A stretch of DNA of 64,000 bases from Sphingomonas faeni (GTDB lineage Bacteria > Pseudomonadota > Alphaproteobacteria > Sphingomonadales > Sphingomonadaceae). The stretch covers positions 121,232-185,231 of the forward strand of contig NZ_JALPNF010000007.1 in the NCBI RefSeq assembly GCF_023195535.1. Reading direction: 5' to 3'. Positions 37,971 through 46,703 of this stretch are shown here, piece after piece. Below the pieces are notes generated by a model. That model was not told the DNA's origin, did no database searches, and saw only the letters and a program-made list of their open reading frames with translations. Both the position numbers and the translations under genes were made by a program. Position 1 is the first letter of the stretch. Every line of letters begins with the position of its first letter.

Positions 37971-38002
37971 CCTAGGCCGCGGCGCACCTAGGCCGCGGCG
38001 CA
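37971..38002. repeat. 16-bp tandem duplication over a stop codon
   Basis: CCTAGGCCGCGGCGCA occurs twice head to tail (37971-37986 and 37987-38002). The second copy holds the TAG and the last Ala codons of the PAS protein; the first repeats them beyond the stop. Confidence 0.9.
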
Positions 38003-39079
38003 CTCCGCAGTGGCGATCGCGGTCAGGTCGCCGTCATAGCCGTCCAGAAAGCTCGGCAGCCCGCCGATCGGCACCTGATGACGCTGGGCATGCCGCAGCA
38101 CGTCGGTAAACGTCGCGAGTCGGCCCGCATCGGAATTGGCGCCGAAGACGAGTTTGACGATCTGCGCCATCGCCGCATCCTCGCCCGGCAGGCACGCGGT
38201 GGACAGCAGGGCGGCGAGATCGTCGCCTTCATGCTCGGCCGCGACGGCAAAATCATGTGCCCGACCCAATGCCCGGTGCAGCGCGGCGCGGCTGCGGGCT
38301 TCGGCGGCACGGAATTGCGCGGCGCTCTCGCGCGCCATCGCCAGGTGCTCGCCCAGCGGTCCGGTCGGCAGCGTTTCCAATGGCAGGGGTTCGTCGAGCA
38401 CGAGTTCCTGCATGACCGGTGCTGCGCTCGCGAAACCACCGCTCGGACCATCGGCCCAGACCTGCGCGGTCTCGCCCAAGGCCTGCGGCGTCGCGCGGAC
38501 GGCGGCGTCGAGTTCGGCCGCCAGGGTCACCTGCATGCCGGCGTCCGCGAGTTCCTTCCAGTTGATCACGCCGAAGATGAAGTCGATCGTCTCGCCGGCC
38601 GATGCGAACGGCATCAGGATGCCGCGGTACAACGTCGTGCGCCCCCGGCTGCTGACGAATTCCGCCTCGAAGCCGATCGGCGCGCGATTGGCGATGATCT
38701 GGAGATAATGATCGGTGAGGCGCGACAGCAGCGACCGGCTCGGCACGTCGGCGATCGTCGCGATCGGCCCCTCCAACCCGCATTCCTCGCGCAGTGCCCG
38801 ACCGAGATACGCGATCTTCGGGTCGCCCATGCCATGGCTGAAATCGAGCAGCACGCTGTGCGGGCCGAAATCGGTGATCGTCTCGGGCTCGAGGTTCGCG
38901 ATCGACGGATAGGGGCGTCCGTCGAGCAGCGACACCCAGTGATTATAGGCGCGCACGTGCATCCGCCGCTCGTCGCCGCCGAGATCGAACATCACGTCGT
39001 TGACGCCTGCGTCCGCCGCGTCGTGCGCGGGGGCCGTAGCGCCGGGCCGCCCGTCATCTCGCCCGCGTACTGTATTCAT
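37988..39079 (-). CDS. PAS-domain protein of unknown function
   Basis: A 363-residue protein. Residues about 30-180 fit a PAS_5-like sensor domain (YNHWVSLLDGRPYPSIANLEPETITDFGPHSVLLDF, IAYLGRALREECG, FEAEFVSSRGRTTLYRGILMPFAS), followed by a helical region with MARESAAQFRAAEARSRAALHRALGRAHDFA and an Ala-rich C-terminus. No kinase, cyclase or DNA-binding output domain is recognised. ATG at 39079 (MNTVRGRDDG) chosen over an ATG seven codons earlier. It is the last chromosomal gene before the tRNA-Thr island. Confidence 0.75.
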   Translation of the reverse strand: MNTVRGRDDGRPGATAPAHDAADAGVNDVMFDLGGDERRMHVRAYNHWVSLLDGRPYPSIANLEPETITDFGPHSVLLDFSHGMGDPKIAYLGRALREECGLEGPIATIADVPSRSLLSRLTDHYLQIIANRAPIGFEAEFVSSRGRTTLYRGILMPFASAGETIDFIFGVINWKELADAGMQVTLAAELDAAVRATPQALGETAQVWADGPSGGFASAAPVMQELVLDEPLPLETLPTGPLGEHLAMARESAAQFRAAEARSRAALHRALGRAHDFAVAAEHEGDDLAALLSTACLPGEDAAMAQIVKLVFGANSDAGRLATFTDVLRHAQRHQVPIGGLPSFLDGYDGDLTAIATAECAAA

Positions 39080-39151
39080 GCCAAACGCCCCCAAATTCAC
39101 GGTCAGGCATATACGAGGCCATGGTAAAAGACCCGTAAATACGCAAACCGC

Positions 39152-39180
39152 TTGTCAGCGCGAAAGCCCCCTGTTATGCG
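39152..39180 (+). promoter_or_regulatory. Putative promoter of tRNA-Thr
   Basis: TTGTCA and TATGCG separated by 17 bases, ending 32 bases before the tRNA. A good match for a vegetative promoter in this group. Confidence 0.5.
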
Positions 39181-39212
39181 CCGCCCCCTCGACCGGAGAC
39201 ATCCGCCGTCGG

Positions 39213-39288
39213 GCCGCTTTAGCTCAGCTGGTAGAGCATCGCATTCGTAATGCGGGGGTCACAGGTTCGAGTCCTGTAAGCGGCACCA
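39213..39288 (+). tRNA. tRNA-Thr (anticodon CGT), island integration site
   Basis: A 76-base tRNA with encoded CCA: acceptor GCCGCTT / AAGCGGC, D-arm AGCTCAGCTGGTAGAGC, anticodon loop TTCGTAA (CGT, reading ACG), T-arm AGGTTCGAGTCCT. Its 3' part from 39244 onward is repeated at 61122-61177, showing that an element integrated here and restored the tRNA. Confidence 0.97.
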
Positions 39289-39299
39289 CCCTTCTTTAA
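39244..39299 (+). repeat. attL of the tRNA-Thr island (56-bp direct repeat)
   Basis: The 56 bases from the anticodon stem-loop of tRNA-Thr to 11 bases beyond its CCA end are identical to 61122-61177. The bases outside differ on both sides (A before, G after here; C before, A after at the right copy). Such a repeat of a tRNA 3' end is the normal footprint of tyrosine-integrase insertion. Confidence 0.95.
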
Positions 39300-39401
39300 G
39301 TTACTTAACGTTGGTCAGCAGTATGTTTCCTACGGGAGGCGGTCTAGCTAGGCTATTCGTTTGGGTCCTACGTGGGGCGCTTTGGGTAGGAAGTCGTGGC
39401 G

Positions 39402-40049
39402 ATGCTTCGCTTGATCTGTGCCTCTGCGTTGGTTGGACTGGTGGTTGTGGCCCCCGCATCGTCCCAAACCATGCCTGTACCTGATCGGCAGCTTCTGGTG
39501 GGCAAGTACCACTTCGAAGAGGAGGGCATCGCGGTCGACGTTAGCCTGAACGCGGACAGCACCGCGGTTTACAGCGTCGGCGGTAGTGTGGGCATTCGCG
39601 CGGAGGGCACGTGGGACGTGCGCGGGGACAGGATTCACATTTTCAACAAGCCGGGACCGGTCAAGCTGGAGCAGGCGGGTGTGCCCACGCGTGATCCAGG
39701 GGTTGCCTTACGAGTTGTTGCGCAGTTGCCGGACGGTTCGCCCGCTGAAGGCCTTGCGGTCACGTGGCCAAACGCCGCGGGGCTTTACTACATGAGCGAC
39801 GGCAAGAACGAGACGAGACTGGAGGAGGGCCCGGTCCTCGGCGAGGTGAGCATCGAGCGAGAAGCGGACAGCAAGGGACTGGCGACGTTCTTCATGAAGG
39901 CCGGTGGGGCGAACAGCTACCGCTTCACGTACTACCCGAGCGACGTTGAGCCGTTCGACTTCCAAGCAAGGGCGTTGGACGCAAAGGCAGATGTGCTGGA
40001 GGTCGAGCTCGGAAGCGCGTCTGCGAAGTTGCATCGCGTTCGGGACTAA
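39402..40049 (+). CDS. Secreted protein of unknown function
   Basis: About 215 residues from the ATG at 39402 (a GTG two codons earlier is possible). A signal peptide (about 1-22, ending APASSQ) leads into a beta-rich mature part: LLVGKYHFEEEGIAVDVSLNADSTAVYSVGGSVGIRAEGTWDVRGDRIHIF looks like the lipocalin-like strand pattern of proteins whose name usually only says hypothetical. No family could be named. First gene inside the island. It has no visible operon partner; the kinase gene begins about 280 bases downstream. Confidence 0.65.
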   Translation: MLRLICASALVGLVVVAPASSQTMPVPDRQLLVGKYHFEEEGIAVDVSLNADSTAVYSVGGSVGIRAEGTWDVRGDRIHIFNKPGPVKLEQAGVPTRDPGVALRVVAQLPDGSPAEGLAVTWPNAAGLYYMSDGKNETRLEEGPVLGEVSIEREADSKGLATFFMKAGGANSYRFTYYPSDVEPFDFQARALDAKADVLEVELGSASAKLHRVRD

Positions 40050-40301
40050 GACCCCGTAAGCGCCGCCATTTCGTTATGGCCTATCTACAAGGGAACGGCG
40101 GCGGCTGGGACCAAAGGCCGTTCTGCCGGGAAGCCGCTCAGGTTCTGCGTCTAGGACTTCAGGTAGGGCGATGGTCTCGGCGTACGCTTTACCTATTCAT
40201 GCGGCCGGCATGTGTCGCGCTTGGAATGTAGGACAACGCCGTTTTGTTCACGTGTCGAGATACCGAAAGGTGCCCGACCGATCTTGGCACCCGCTATTAG
40301 T

Positions 40302-40316
40302 GTTCTTATCTTGTTC
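40302..40316. promoter_or_regulatory. Putative LexA box of the kinase gene
   Basis: GTTCTTATCTTGTTC matches GTTC-N7-GTTC exactly and shares the leading GTTCTT with the boxes of imuA and umuDC. It lies 15 bases before the ATG of the kinase gene. Such a match is expected about once or twice by chance in a window this size, so its position is the main support. Confidence 0.6.
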
Positions 40317-40331
40317 GTGAAGGGGGGCGGT

Positions 40332-41828
40332 ATGCCGACGATCGCATTGGGTAAGCATGAGTGGAACTTTGATGAGAGTCAGCGGCTAGGACCACCCGGC
40401 GGGTTCGGTGAGGTGTTTCGCGGATCAGGGCCGTCTGGCGATGTAGCTGTTAAGAGGCTCAAGCTTACCGCGGGTGCCGCTGCCCATCGCGAAATGAAGA
40501 TCGGTGAGTCTCTTGTTGATCGCGAGTATCGCCATGTCGTGCCGGTCTATGACTATGGGCAGGACGCCAACGGTGACGGGTATTATCTTGTCATGCCGAT
40601 ATGCGAGCGGAGTTTGCAGGATCACCTTCGGGATAACGGACCGCTTCCGTGGAGTGAGGCCAAGCCGATCATCCTCGACATTATCGCGGGGCTAAAAGAG
40701 GTCGAGAACATCGTCCACCGTGATCTGAAGCCAGGGAATGTTCTCTATCGCGACGGGCGTTGGCAGATTGCCGACTTCGGCATCGCTAAGTTCGTGGAAG
40801 ACTCCACGTCCCTTGAGACCCTGCGCCACTCACTGACGCCGCCGTATGCTGCGCCTGAACAATGGTTAGGGGAGCGTCCGTCGGGCGGTACAGATGTGTA
40901 TGCGCTCGGGTGTATCATCCATACTTTGCTGACCGGCGCCCCGCCTTTCGGTGGTGACATAAATGACGTGCGTGAGGCTCATTTACAAAAACCGCCGCCC
41001 CAGGTTCTGGGTATCGATCCTCGGTTAGGTGGTTTGGTGAACCACATGCTTAGGAAGGCCCAGGCTGTCCGGCCCAGCTTAGATCGTGTGCAGGCACTAA
41101 TCCTCGCCACCAATGATGCTCTTCCTGCTGCTGGTCCCCGGGCGTCATTGGCAGCTGCCGGTCAAGCAGTCGCGCGAGCTGCCGCCACTGACGAAGCTGA
41201 GCTAGTTGCAGCCCAGACCGCCGCAAAAGAGTGGAAAGCGATCGGAGATGACGGCGCTCGTGATTTTGCAGGCATCCTGAATAGGCTGAAGGCTATCATT
41301 GTTGCGGACGCACCAAACGCATCTACGGGCATTCGGGAGTTAGCTCTGGGTCCAGCTAAGCTGCGATGGGATGTGCCGACGCGGCTAGAAAGGCGGGTTC
41401 CTACTCGTCCCGGTTTGCCTACGGAGGGCATATGGGAGGTAGCCGCGTTCTCAAAGTTGGAGGTGGCTTGTTCGATCACGAAGGTCAGCTATCATGACCC
41501 GAGCGTCTATACGTTCTCGACTACTCTTGCATTCGCTCGCACGCCTCAGGATACCGACTTCCGCTGGCGGGAGGTCGCGTTCTACCATCAGTTTTCTGGT
41601 GCAGGCATGAACGAAGCGCCCGTTGCGATCCCGCCGAGTAGCGAGTCTTTCCACACGGCCTTTCAGCCCGTCATTGGCGGTTTGGCAGTTGCGCACGGAC
41701 CTTTCACAATCGACGCGGAGGATGAGGACACCTTCATCGATCGGTGGACCGGTCTTTTTGCTAAAGCCGCGCATGGCAATCTCAGGCCACCAAACCAACT
41801 GCCATTGGGTCCACAATTCTTCGCTTAG
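40332..41828 (+). CDS. Hanks-type Ser/Thr protein kinase
   Basis: A 498-residue soluble kinase. Residues about 14-265 contain the full catalytic set: glycine loop LGPPGGFGEVFRG, Lys41 in VAVKRL, HRDLKPGNVLY with Asp131, IADFGIAKF with Asp148, and YAAPEQW. So it should be active. Residues 270-498 form a separate domain not recognised, with LRWDVPTRLERRVP and YTFSTTLAFARTPQDTDFRWREVAFYH. No transmembrane segment or PASTA repeats, unlike PknB-type kinases. The ATG at 40332 has GGGGGGCGG upstream; longer forms read through the LexA box. It faces the DUF4062-HEAT gene. The base composition is less GC-rich than the chromosome. Confidence 0.88.
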   Translation: MPTIALGKHEWNFDESQRLGPPGGFGEVFRGSGPSGDVAVKRLKLTAGAAAHREMKIGESLVDREYRHVVPVYDYGQDANGDGYYLVMPICERSLQDHLRDNGPLPWSEAKPIILDIIAGLKEVENIVHRDLKPGNVLYRDGRWQIADFGIAKFVEDSTSLETLRHSLTPPYAAPEQWLGERPSGGTDVYALGCIIHTLLTGAPPFGGDINDVREAHLQKPPPQVLGIDPRLGGLVNHMLRKAQAVRPSLDRVQALILATNDALPAAGPRASLAAAGQAVARAAATDEAELVAAQTAAKEWKAIGDDGARDFAGILNRLKAIIVADAPNASTGIRELALGPAKLRWDVPTRLERRVPTRPGLPTEGIWEVAAFSKLEVACSITKVSYHDPSVYTFSTTLAFARTPQDTDFRWREVAFYHQFSGAGMNEAPVAIPPSSESFHTAFQPVIGGLAVAHGPFTIDAEDEDTFIDRWTGLFAKAAHGNLRPPNQLPLGPQFFA

Positions 41829-42054
41829 GGAATGCCTTTCCTCCTGAACAATGAAAGTTGCGGGATCGCCGCTGCCAAGCGCTTTTTCATTTTGGGGGGG
41901 GGCTCCAGCGTCTCTCAGCCACCGCCATGCCGTTGGCGAATTGCTAGGAGTGCCAAGCTTTATCGAAGTAAAATTTAAAACTCCTATAAAATAACCTGTC
42001 TCCCGGTTTGTTGCTACGACGAGATACTAAGAAATTCGATACTTGGTTCTAAAT

Positions 42055-44478
42055 CTAAGTGCCCGCTTCCACCACCCTTCGCGAAGTGGGCCGGTCGTAG
42101 GCGAGGCCAAGGTCCAGCCAGTGTGTCACGACGTAATACCTACCATCATCATGTGATTGATATAAATTCAGGATCTTCGTCACGCGACTTCTGGTGACAC
42201 TGGCCGGCGTTTTGCGTGCTGTCGTTCTGCGAAGATTATCGTCGCTGCTAAGGAGCATATCGACAATTTCTTCGTCAGGCAGAGCGGCGAAATCCTTCGC
42301 GGGCATTATCTCAATAATTTTCGCCTTCATAATGATGGGAATGTCTAATTTCATTAGCTCGCTTGATCCGCCCTTGTGGATCTTCAGGATAAGGCGAGCG
42401 GCGTCTGTAAAATCTTTGTAATAGCCGCCGTCATCCGGTTGGCTTACGCGCAACCTAGGAGTCTTTCCGATGCGCTCACTGTCGTTCTCAGCGCCAAGCG
42501 CTTTGAAAAAGCTTAGTACCGCTCCCGAGATATATGCCTTTCCGGTATCAAGCACGCTGCGGACTAAAGCGAGATCATTTCTATCTCGCTGAGCTGCTAC
42601 GATGTCCAAAGCCTTTCTAATCAATTCGCGCTTCTTAGCCGCCGCGGGGTCTGAGTTGCCGATACCGAATGCTAACAGGCCTAAGCCCGTCGGCGGTTTG
42701 ATGCCTTCAGGCCAATTGATCGAAAAGTAGGTTTCGAAGCCGTCTTCAAGGTCAGCGCGGAGTTGTTCGCCATGTTTGCCTATTCTGCGAGCGGCGAGGG
42801 CTTGGAATGCTCCGACACGATGCGTTGAGGTTTCAAGCAACGCTTCCAAAAGCGGTACGGGCATGGATCGCATACGCTCCGCGGCGTAAAGCTCGAAGAA
42901 CTCCAAGCCGACCGTATCCAGTCCGCTTCCGAACGCCAAAATCGAATATGAGGTCTTCGGTTTTCCCAGTATCTTTTGTGCTTCATCTAACGATGGTGCC
43001 TGACCCAAGCGGTCAAGGGCTTGAAGGGCAGCGTATCGGACGACCGGCGCATCATCATCTCGTGCCCGTTCAAGTGTGGCTATGCTCACTAGGTCACGCT
43101 CGCTCATCTCTCGTAAAGCTGCCGCACGGACGACTGAGGAGCGATGATCAAGTCCTGTCTGCAATTCCTGAATTGACGCTTCGTCGAGGTGCTTAAGAAC
43201 CTGGCTGAGTACGTCCAAGTCTAATGTTTCAAAAGAGGTCGATAGAACGTAGCGAACTGCCTCCTGCTCGCTTGAGCGCATCATGATTGTGATTGCTGTT
43301 TCCAGCGCAGCGGTCGTCGTATCCTTACTGGCTAACTCCACCTCCCGAAGAGCAATGTTAAGTTCTTTGTACGTACCAAGATCACGTAGGTAATGGAGCG
43401 CCATCAACTTGACTGCGGCGGTCGATTTTGAGCCAAGCCAATATTCCCCTATCGGATCATCGCTGCCGTTTTCTACCGGCTTTACCGAGAGCTGTAGCAT
43501 CCTCATTGCGGCAATAGCACCGGCCTGCACGGCCGGCTCCGAAAGCATGCTGAGGCTTGTCAGAAGAGAGGGGCGGGATTCGGTAAGCTCCGCCAGCCAT
43601 GTCCATAACGGAACGTTTTCGGCTTGCAAAGAAGTAAGGCCTGATTCAAGCAATCCATACCGCTCGATAAAGGAAAGTTCGAAACTCTTCCGCGCAGAGT
43701 AAATCAAATTCGCGTCATGGGCCGCAAGTACCTGCTTGTCATTCTCTGACCTGCCGTATGCCGTGCCAATCAGTCGTATTCGTGCTACCTCAACGGACTG
43801 AAGTCCTTTATCTGAGAATATGTCCGACGCGGCATCATTCAGAAACATTGCATCGGGGGATTTTCCGCCGTTTTGCTCGGGGAGGGGGTCTTCGGTATCA
43901 TCGATACGGTTTACCCGTTCTCTAGCCTTGTCGTCTTGCTGAATCGGCAGTTGTCTTAAAAGGCGGATGACGTGGGTTGAGAGAAACTCGCGAACTTTAG
44001 CGGTAAATTCTTCGGAATATGCAAAAGTTCCATACAAAAAGTTCTTTTCTGATCGGAGCTTTTCCTGAAAAGCGAAAACCTTATTAAGGTCTTTACCCGG
44101 ATCTCTTGCTTGAACCGGGTCTACTGACTTAAAAAACATTGCCATAACTGGACTGCCGGTACGATCATGACGGGATCGCGATAACTCGAACTCTTCTTCG
44201 AATCCGGAACTGTATAAGCCATCGGTCGCGGGCTTCGAACCCCAGCTTGTCCAGATTGCGCCAATAAATAGGTCGCAAGTTTCCATTTCGGCATTGATGA
44301 TTGCTTGCGGTCTGCCGTTGCCGGATAGCGTCTCTTCCCAGCCTATCAGTTCAAGGCGGCCGCCCATTGGCATGGCGACGGACTTGTTTATTTCGTTCGC
44401 GGCGGCGAATGCGGCATGACGCTCGGTTTCGAGGCCACTCGGCGACGCGATGAATGCGCGGATCAGTTTGACGTCCAT
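42055..44478 (-). CDS. DUF4062 domain protein with HEAT-like repeats
   Basis: About 807 residues from the ATG at 44478 (a GTG at 44496 is possible). The N-terminus KLIRAFIASPSGLETERHAAF, with INAEMETCDLFIGAIWTSWGS at about 70-90, is a DUF4062 domain, a TIR/SIR2-like flavodoxin-fold module that often sits at the N-terminus of STAND/NLR-type and other conflict proteins. No P-loop NTPase follows. The middle and C-terminal parts are helical and include HEAT-like units (LDHRSSVVRAAALREMSERDLVSIATLERARDDDAPVVRYAALQALDRLG). No membrane segments. It is clearly AT-richer than the surrounding DNA, a sign of transfer. Convergent to the kinase gene, 226 bases apart. Defence function is an inference. Confidence 0.8.
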   Translation of the reverse strand: MDVKLIRAFIASPSGLETERHAAFAAANEINKSVAMPMGGRLELIGWEETLSGNGRPQAIINAEMETCDLFIGAIWTSWGSKPATDGLYSSGFEEEFELSRSRHDRTGSPVMAMFFKSVDPVQARDPGKDLNKVFAFQEKLRSEKNFLYGTFAYSEEFTAKVREFLSTHVIRLLRQLPIQQDDKARERVNRIDDTEDPLPEQNGGKSPDAMFLNDAASDIFSDKGLQSVEVARIRLIGTAYGRSENDKQVLAAHDANLIYSARKSFELSFIERYGLLESGLTSLQAENVPLWTWLAELTESRPSLLTSLSMLSEPAVQAGAIAAMRMLQLSVKPVENGSDDPIGEYWLGSKSTAAVKLMALHYLRDLGTYKELNIALREVELASKDTTTAALETAITIMMRSSEQEAVRYVLSTSFETLDLDVLSQVLKHLDEASIQELQTGLDHRSSVVRAAALREMSERDLVSIATLERARDDDAPVVRYAALQALDRLGQAPSLDEAQKILGKPKTSYSILAFGSGLDTVGLEFFELYAAERMRSMPVPLLEALLETSTHRVGAFQALAARRIGKHGEQLRADLEDGFETYFSINWPEGIKPPTGLGLLAFGIGNSDPAAAKKRELIRKALDIVAAQRDRNDLALVRSVLDTGKAYISGAVLSFFKALGAENDSERIGKTPRLRVSQPDDGGYYKDFTDAARLILKIHKGGSSELMKLDIPIIMKAKIIEIMPAKDFAALPDEEIVDMLLSSDDNLRRTTARKTPASVTRSRVTKILNLYQSHDDGRYYVVTHWLDLGLAYDRPTSRRVVEAGT

Positions 44479-44534
44479 AGCGGCAGGTTGAGCCACGTCA
44501 TGGTGTATGAAGCAAGTCCCATGCTCCCCATAGA

Positions 44535-44549
44535 GAACAAGCGCGGAAC
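44535..44549. promoter_or_regulatory. Possible LexA box of the DUF4062 gene
   Basis: GAACAAGCGCGGAAC fits GAAC-N7-GAAC, the other orientation of the LexA operator, 56 bases upstream of the DUF4062 start. The spacer does not resemble the TTGNAAT spacer of the imuA and umuDC boxes, so the match could be chance. Confidence 0.4.
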
Positions 44550-44671
44550 ATATGTCATCTTATATGTATGGTTGACCCGCATGCAGCGATTGCCCGCAAA
44601 CGCCTATTGCGAACGCCGTCCAGGCTGACCATGATCGCAACGCCTCCTGAGAAAGCCAGGGGGTGGGGCGT

Positions 44672-44789
44672 CAGAACTCCAGCCACTAGAACTCGGTCGA
44701 CAGGATTCCTGTGGCCGGGTGGCATGCGCGCATGTCCAGCTGGTTTTACCGGTAAAGGCGCATGCGCCTGCTCTAGTGGCTAGGTTCTG
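44672..44789. repeat. Imperfect inverted repeat in a 460-base gap
   Basis: CAGAACTCCAGCCACTAGA (44672-44690) is repeated inverted as CTCTAGTGGCTAGGTTCTG (44771-44789), one gap and few mismatches, about 80 bases apart. Inside lies GCGCATGC / GCATGCGC symmetry. The rest of the gap 44497-44960 holds no gene that can be supported. Confidence 0.6.
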
Positions 44790-44960
44790 AACATCCGGCT
44801 TCGGCCGTCGCCCCGAGAGGAACATAGGGGTGGCGCAAGGTCTGAGCCGCACGTCGCCCCGCTAGGGGGCAGTCCAATGAACGCATCGAAGCCGAACGTC
44901 AGCGCACCTGCGTCCTGACGCCCTTTGTCGCGTCTGCATCACATTAACAGGGAGAATACC

Positions 44961-45326
44961 ATGGTTATGAAGACGAAGGCGCTCGTCCTGAGTGCAGCCC
45001 TCGCCGTTACAGCCTGCACCCATCCAGCTGACGTGTCCCGTCCTCTAACCGAGGTTGCCGACAAGAACGCCCACTTCACCGTCAAGGACATCCCCGGCGG
45101 ATTCAGCGTCGAGGTCCGCTACTCCCGCTACCAGTTCGTCCCGGAGGCGAGCGCACTGCTGGTGGCTTGCCGATCGCTGGTGACCGCTCGCGCCTACGAC
45201 GAAGCCAAGACCCGCGGTCGAGAGATTGAGCCGATCAACGAACAGACCATCCGTGTCTCGACCGGTCGCAACATCATCAAGGCTCGCACCGCCTGCCGGG
45301 CCTTTGCCGCTGCGAAGTGGAAGTGA
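44961..45326 (+). CDS. Small lipoprotein of unknown function
   Basis: A 121-residue protein with a lipoprotein signal peptide: KTKALVLSAALAVTACTHP, lipobox Cys19. The mature part HFTVKDIPGGFSVEVRYSRYQFVPEASALLVACRSLVTARAYDEAKTRGREIEPIN resembles an alpha/beta periplasmic module (family not named). Two more Cys (in LLVACRS and TACRAF) may form a disulfide. A strong AGGGAG lies seven bases before the ATG at 44961. The DUF4230 gene begins 54 bases downstream, so both envelope proteins are likely co-transcribed. Confidence 0.75.
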   Translation: MVMKTKALVLSAALAVTACTHPADVSRPLTEVADKNAHFTVKDIPGGFSVEVRYSRYQFVPEASALLVACRSLVTARAYDEAKTRGREIEPINEQTIRVSTGRNIIKARTACRAFAAAKWK

Positions 45327-45380
45327 TTGTTTTGCTCCGCAATTCGTGGATGGTTCGCCGCGAACACCGGGGAGGCGGCT

Positions 45381-46139
45381 TTGCAGGGCAATAGACGAAA
45401 CAATAACCGGCCCACCTTTCGGGAGAGGAAGCAGGGAAACAGAAAAGCCTTCATTGTCCTCGCCCTAATCGTGTTGGCCGGAGTGGCCTATTTCGTCTGG
45501 ACGCAGGTCGATGAGCGTAAGGATGCAGATAAAAAGAGACGAGACGCCGAACTGGACCTGGGACTGGAGGCCGCTCGCATGGTCGGCGCTAAGTTCGAGA
45601 AAGCGGCGGCGATAAAGATTGGCGTCATCAAAGGTAAGGTCGTCGCCAGAGCGGCGTTCAAGGGTCGTATCTTCTCGCCGACGCAGGAATCGCTGTTTCC
45701 CGTCACGGTTGATTATTTCATCAATCTCGATCGGATGGGGAAGGAGGCTTATCACTGGAACGCCGGCGACCGCACGCTGACCATCGACATGCCCGACGTC
45801 ACGGTCGCCAAACCGAACATAGATGAGGGGGCGGCTATCATACGCCAGCACGGATCATTCATATCTCGCGAGGCTGCGCTCGCCATGGCTCGGCAAGTGT
45901 CGGTCCGGGCGGAAGCCAGGTCGGAGGCGTTCGCGCACGACCCGAAGAATATGACGAAAGCCAGAGAGAATGCGCGGACGGTCGTGACCAATCTGGCGCT
46001 TCAACCTTTGAAAGCGGCCGGCATGACCAATGTGCGGGTCGCCGTATCCTTCCCGTGGGAGCCTAAAACCTACCTGAACCAACCGTCCCAGCAATGGGAT
46101 CGATCCCGAAGACCCGAAGAGGTCATGGGCGGACGCTGA
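45381..46139 (+). CDS. DUF4230-like membrane-anchored protein
   Basis: About 252 residues from a TTG at 45381 preceded by GGAGG at five bases; frame remains open further upstream without similarity. One transmembrane helix near the N-terminus (AFIVLALIVLAGVAYFVW) after a basic stretch. The rest fits the DUF4230 pattern: IGVIKGKVVARAAFKGRIFSPTQESLFPVTVDYFINLDRM, RTLTIDMPDVTVAKPNIDEG, and a helical region with Ala/Glu before LALQPLKAAGMTNVRV. Function unknown. Located in the island between a lipoprotein and the paired small proteins. Confidence 0.7.
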   Translation: MQGNRRNNNRPTFRERKQGNRKAFIVLALIVLAGVAYFVWTQVDERKDADKKRRDAELDLGLEAARMVGAKFEKAAAIKIGVIKGKVVARAAFKGRIFSPTQESLFPVTVDYFINLDRMGKEAYHWNAGDRTLTIDMPDVTVAKPNIDEGAAIIRQHGSFISREAALAMARQVSVRAEARSEAFAHDPKNMTKARENARTVVTNLALQPLKAAGMTNVRVAVSFPWEPKTYLNQPSQQWDRSRRPEEVMGGR

Positions 46140-46190
46140 TCGTCCTCACCTAACCCGCCGGCACGACCCGGCAACATTACCACCACCACA

Positions 46191-46219
46191 GGCCCTCGGA
46201 GCAATCCGGGGGCCTTTTT
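46191..46219 (+). terminator. Rho-independent terminator
   Basis: GGCCCTCGGA-GCAA-TCCGGGGGCC forms a 10-bp stem with one wobble pair and a GNRA tetraloop, followed by TTTTT. It ends the transcript of the DUF4230 gene and lies 15 bases before the next start codon. Confidence 0.9.
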
Positions 46220-46234
46220 CTTTGGAGAAACGCA

Positions 46235-46633
46235 ATGCTTTCAATCCGAAATTCCGCCGACATGGACCGTGCGCTCGTGTCGCTGCTCGACCCCGCACTT
46301 CGCCGCCTGCTCACCCTCCGCCGCGATCAGTTGGCCGAGGATGGGCTGGACCTGGACGAGATCGTGCACATCATAGTCGTGCGTCCCGGCGACACCCTCG
46401 CGGAGGTCGAGGCCGAAGCCGGCGTGGCGATCGGCACCAACCTCGTGGACGGCAGGAAACTCGGCGACCCCGAGTTCGAGCCGCTTTTCGAGTACGTCAA
46501 TCGCAAGGACGGCTGGCTCGAAGCCGTGATGATCCTGTCCGACGACGGGTTCGGACTGGTGTTGTTTGTCCCCGACACGATCGACATCGATCCCGCCATC
46601 TCTCTGCTGCTGCGCCGGTGCGTCGCCGCCTGA
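46235..46633 (+). CDS. Small protein A of a paralogous pair
   Basis: A 132-residue protein without signal peptide or membrane segment, quite acidic. It shares its layout with the next gene: D-x2-L-x-RLLTLRRDQLA, IVVRPGDTLAEVEAEAG, DGRKLGDPEFEPLFEYV, GWLEAVMILSDDGFGLVLFV and a final RRCVA. No known family was recognised. GGAGAAA lies seven bases before the ATG. It begins after a strong terminator, so its promoter must overlap that region, or it is only read through. Confidence 0.7.
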   Translation: MLSIRNSADMDRALVSLLDPALRRLLTLRRDQLAEDGLDLDEIVHIIVVRPGDTLAEVEAEAGVAIGTNLVDGRKLGDPEFEPLFEYVNRKDGWLEAVMILSDDGFGLVLFVPDTIDIDPAISLLLRRCVAA

Positions 46634-46703
46634 TCAAAGCTCACCCCTCGACCTAACCAACCCGCAGCCCCTGCGGGGGCTCGCCCCCAAAGGAATACGT
46701 ATC

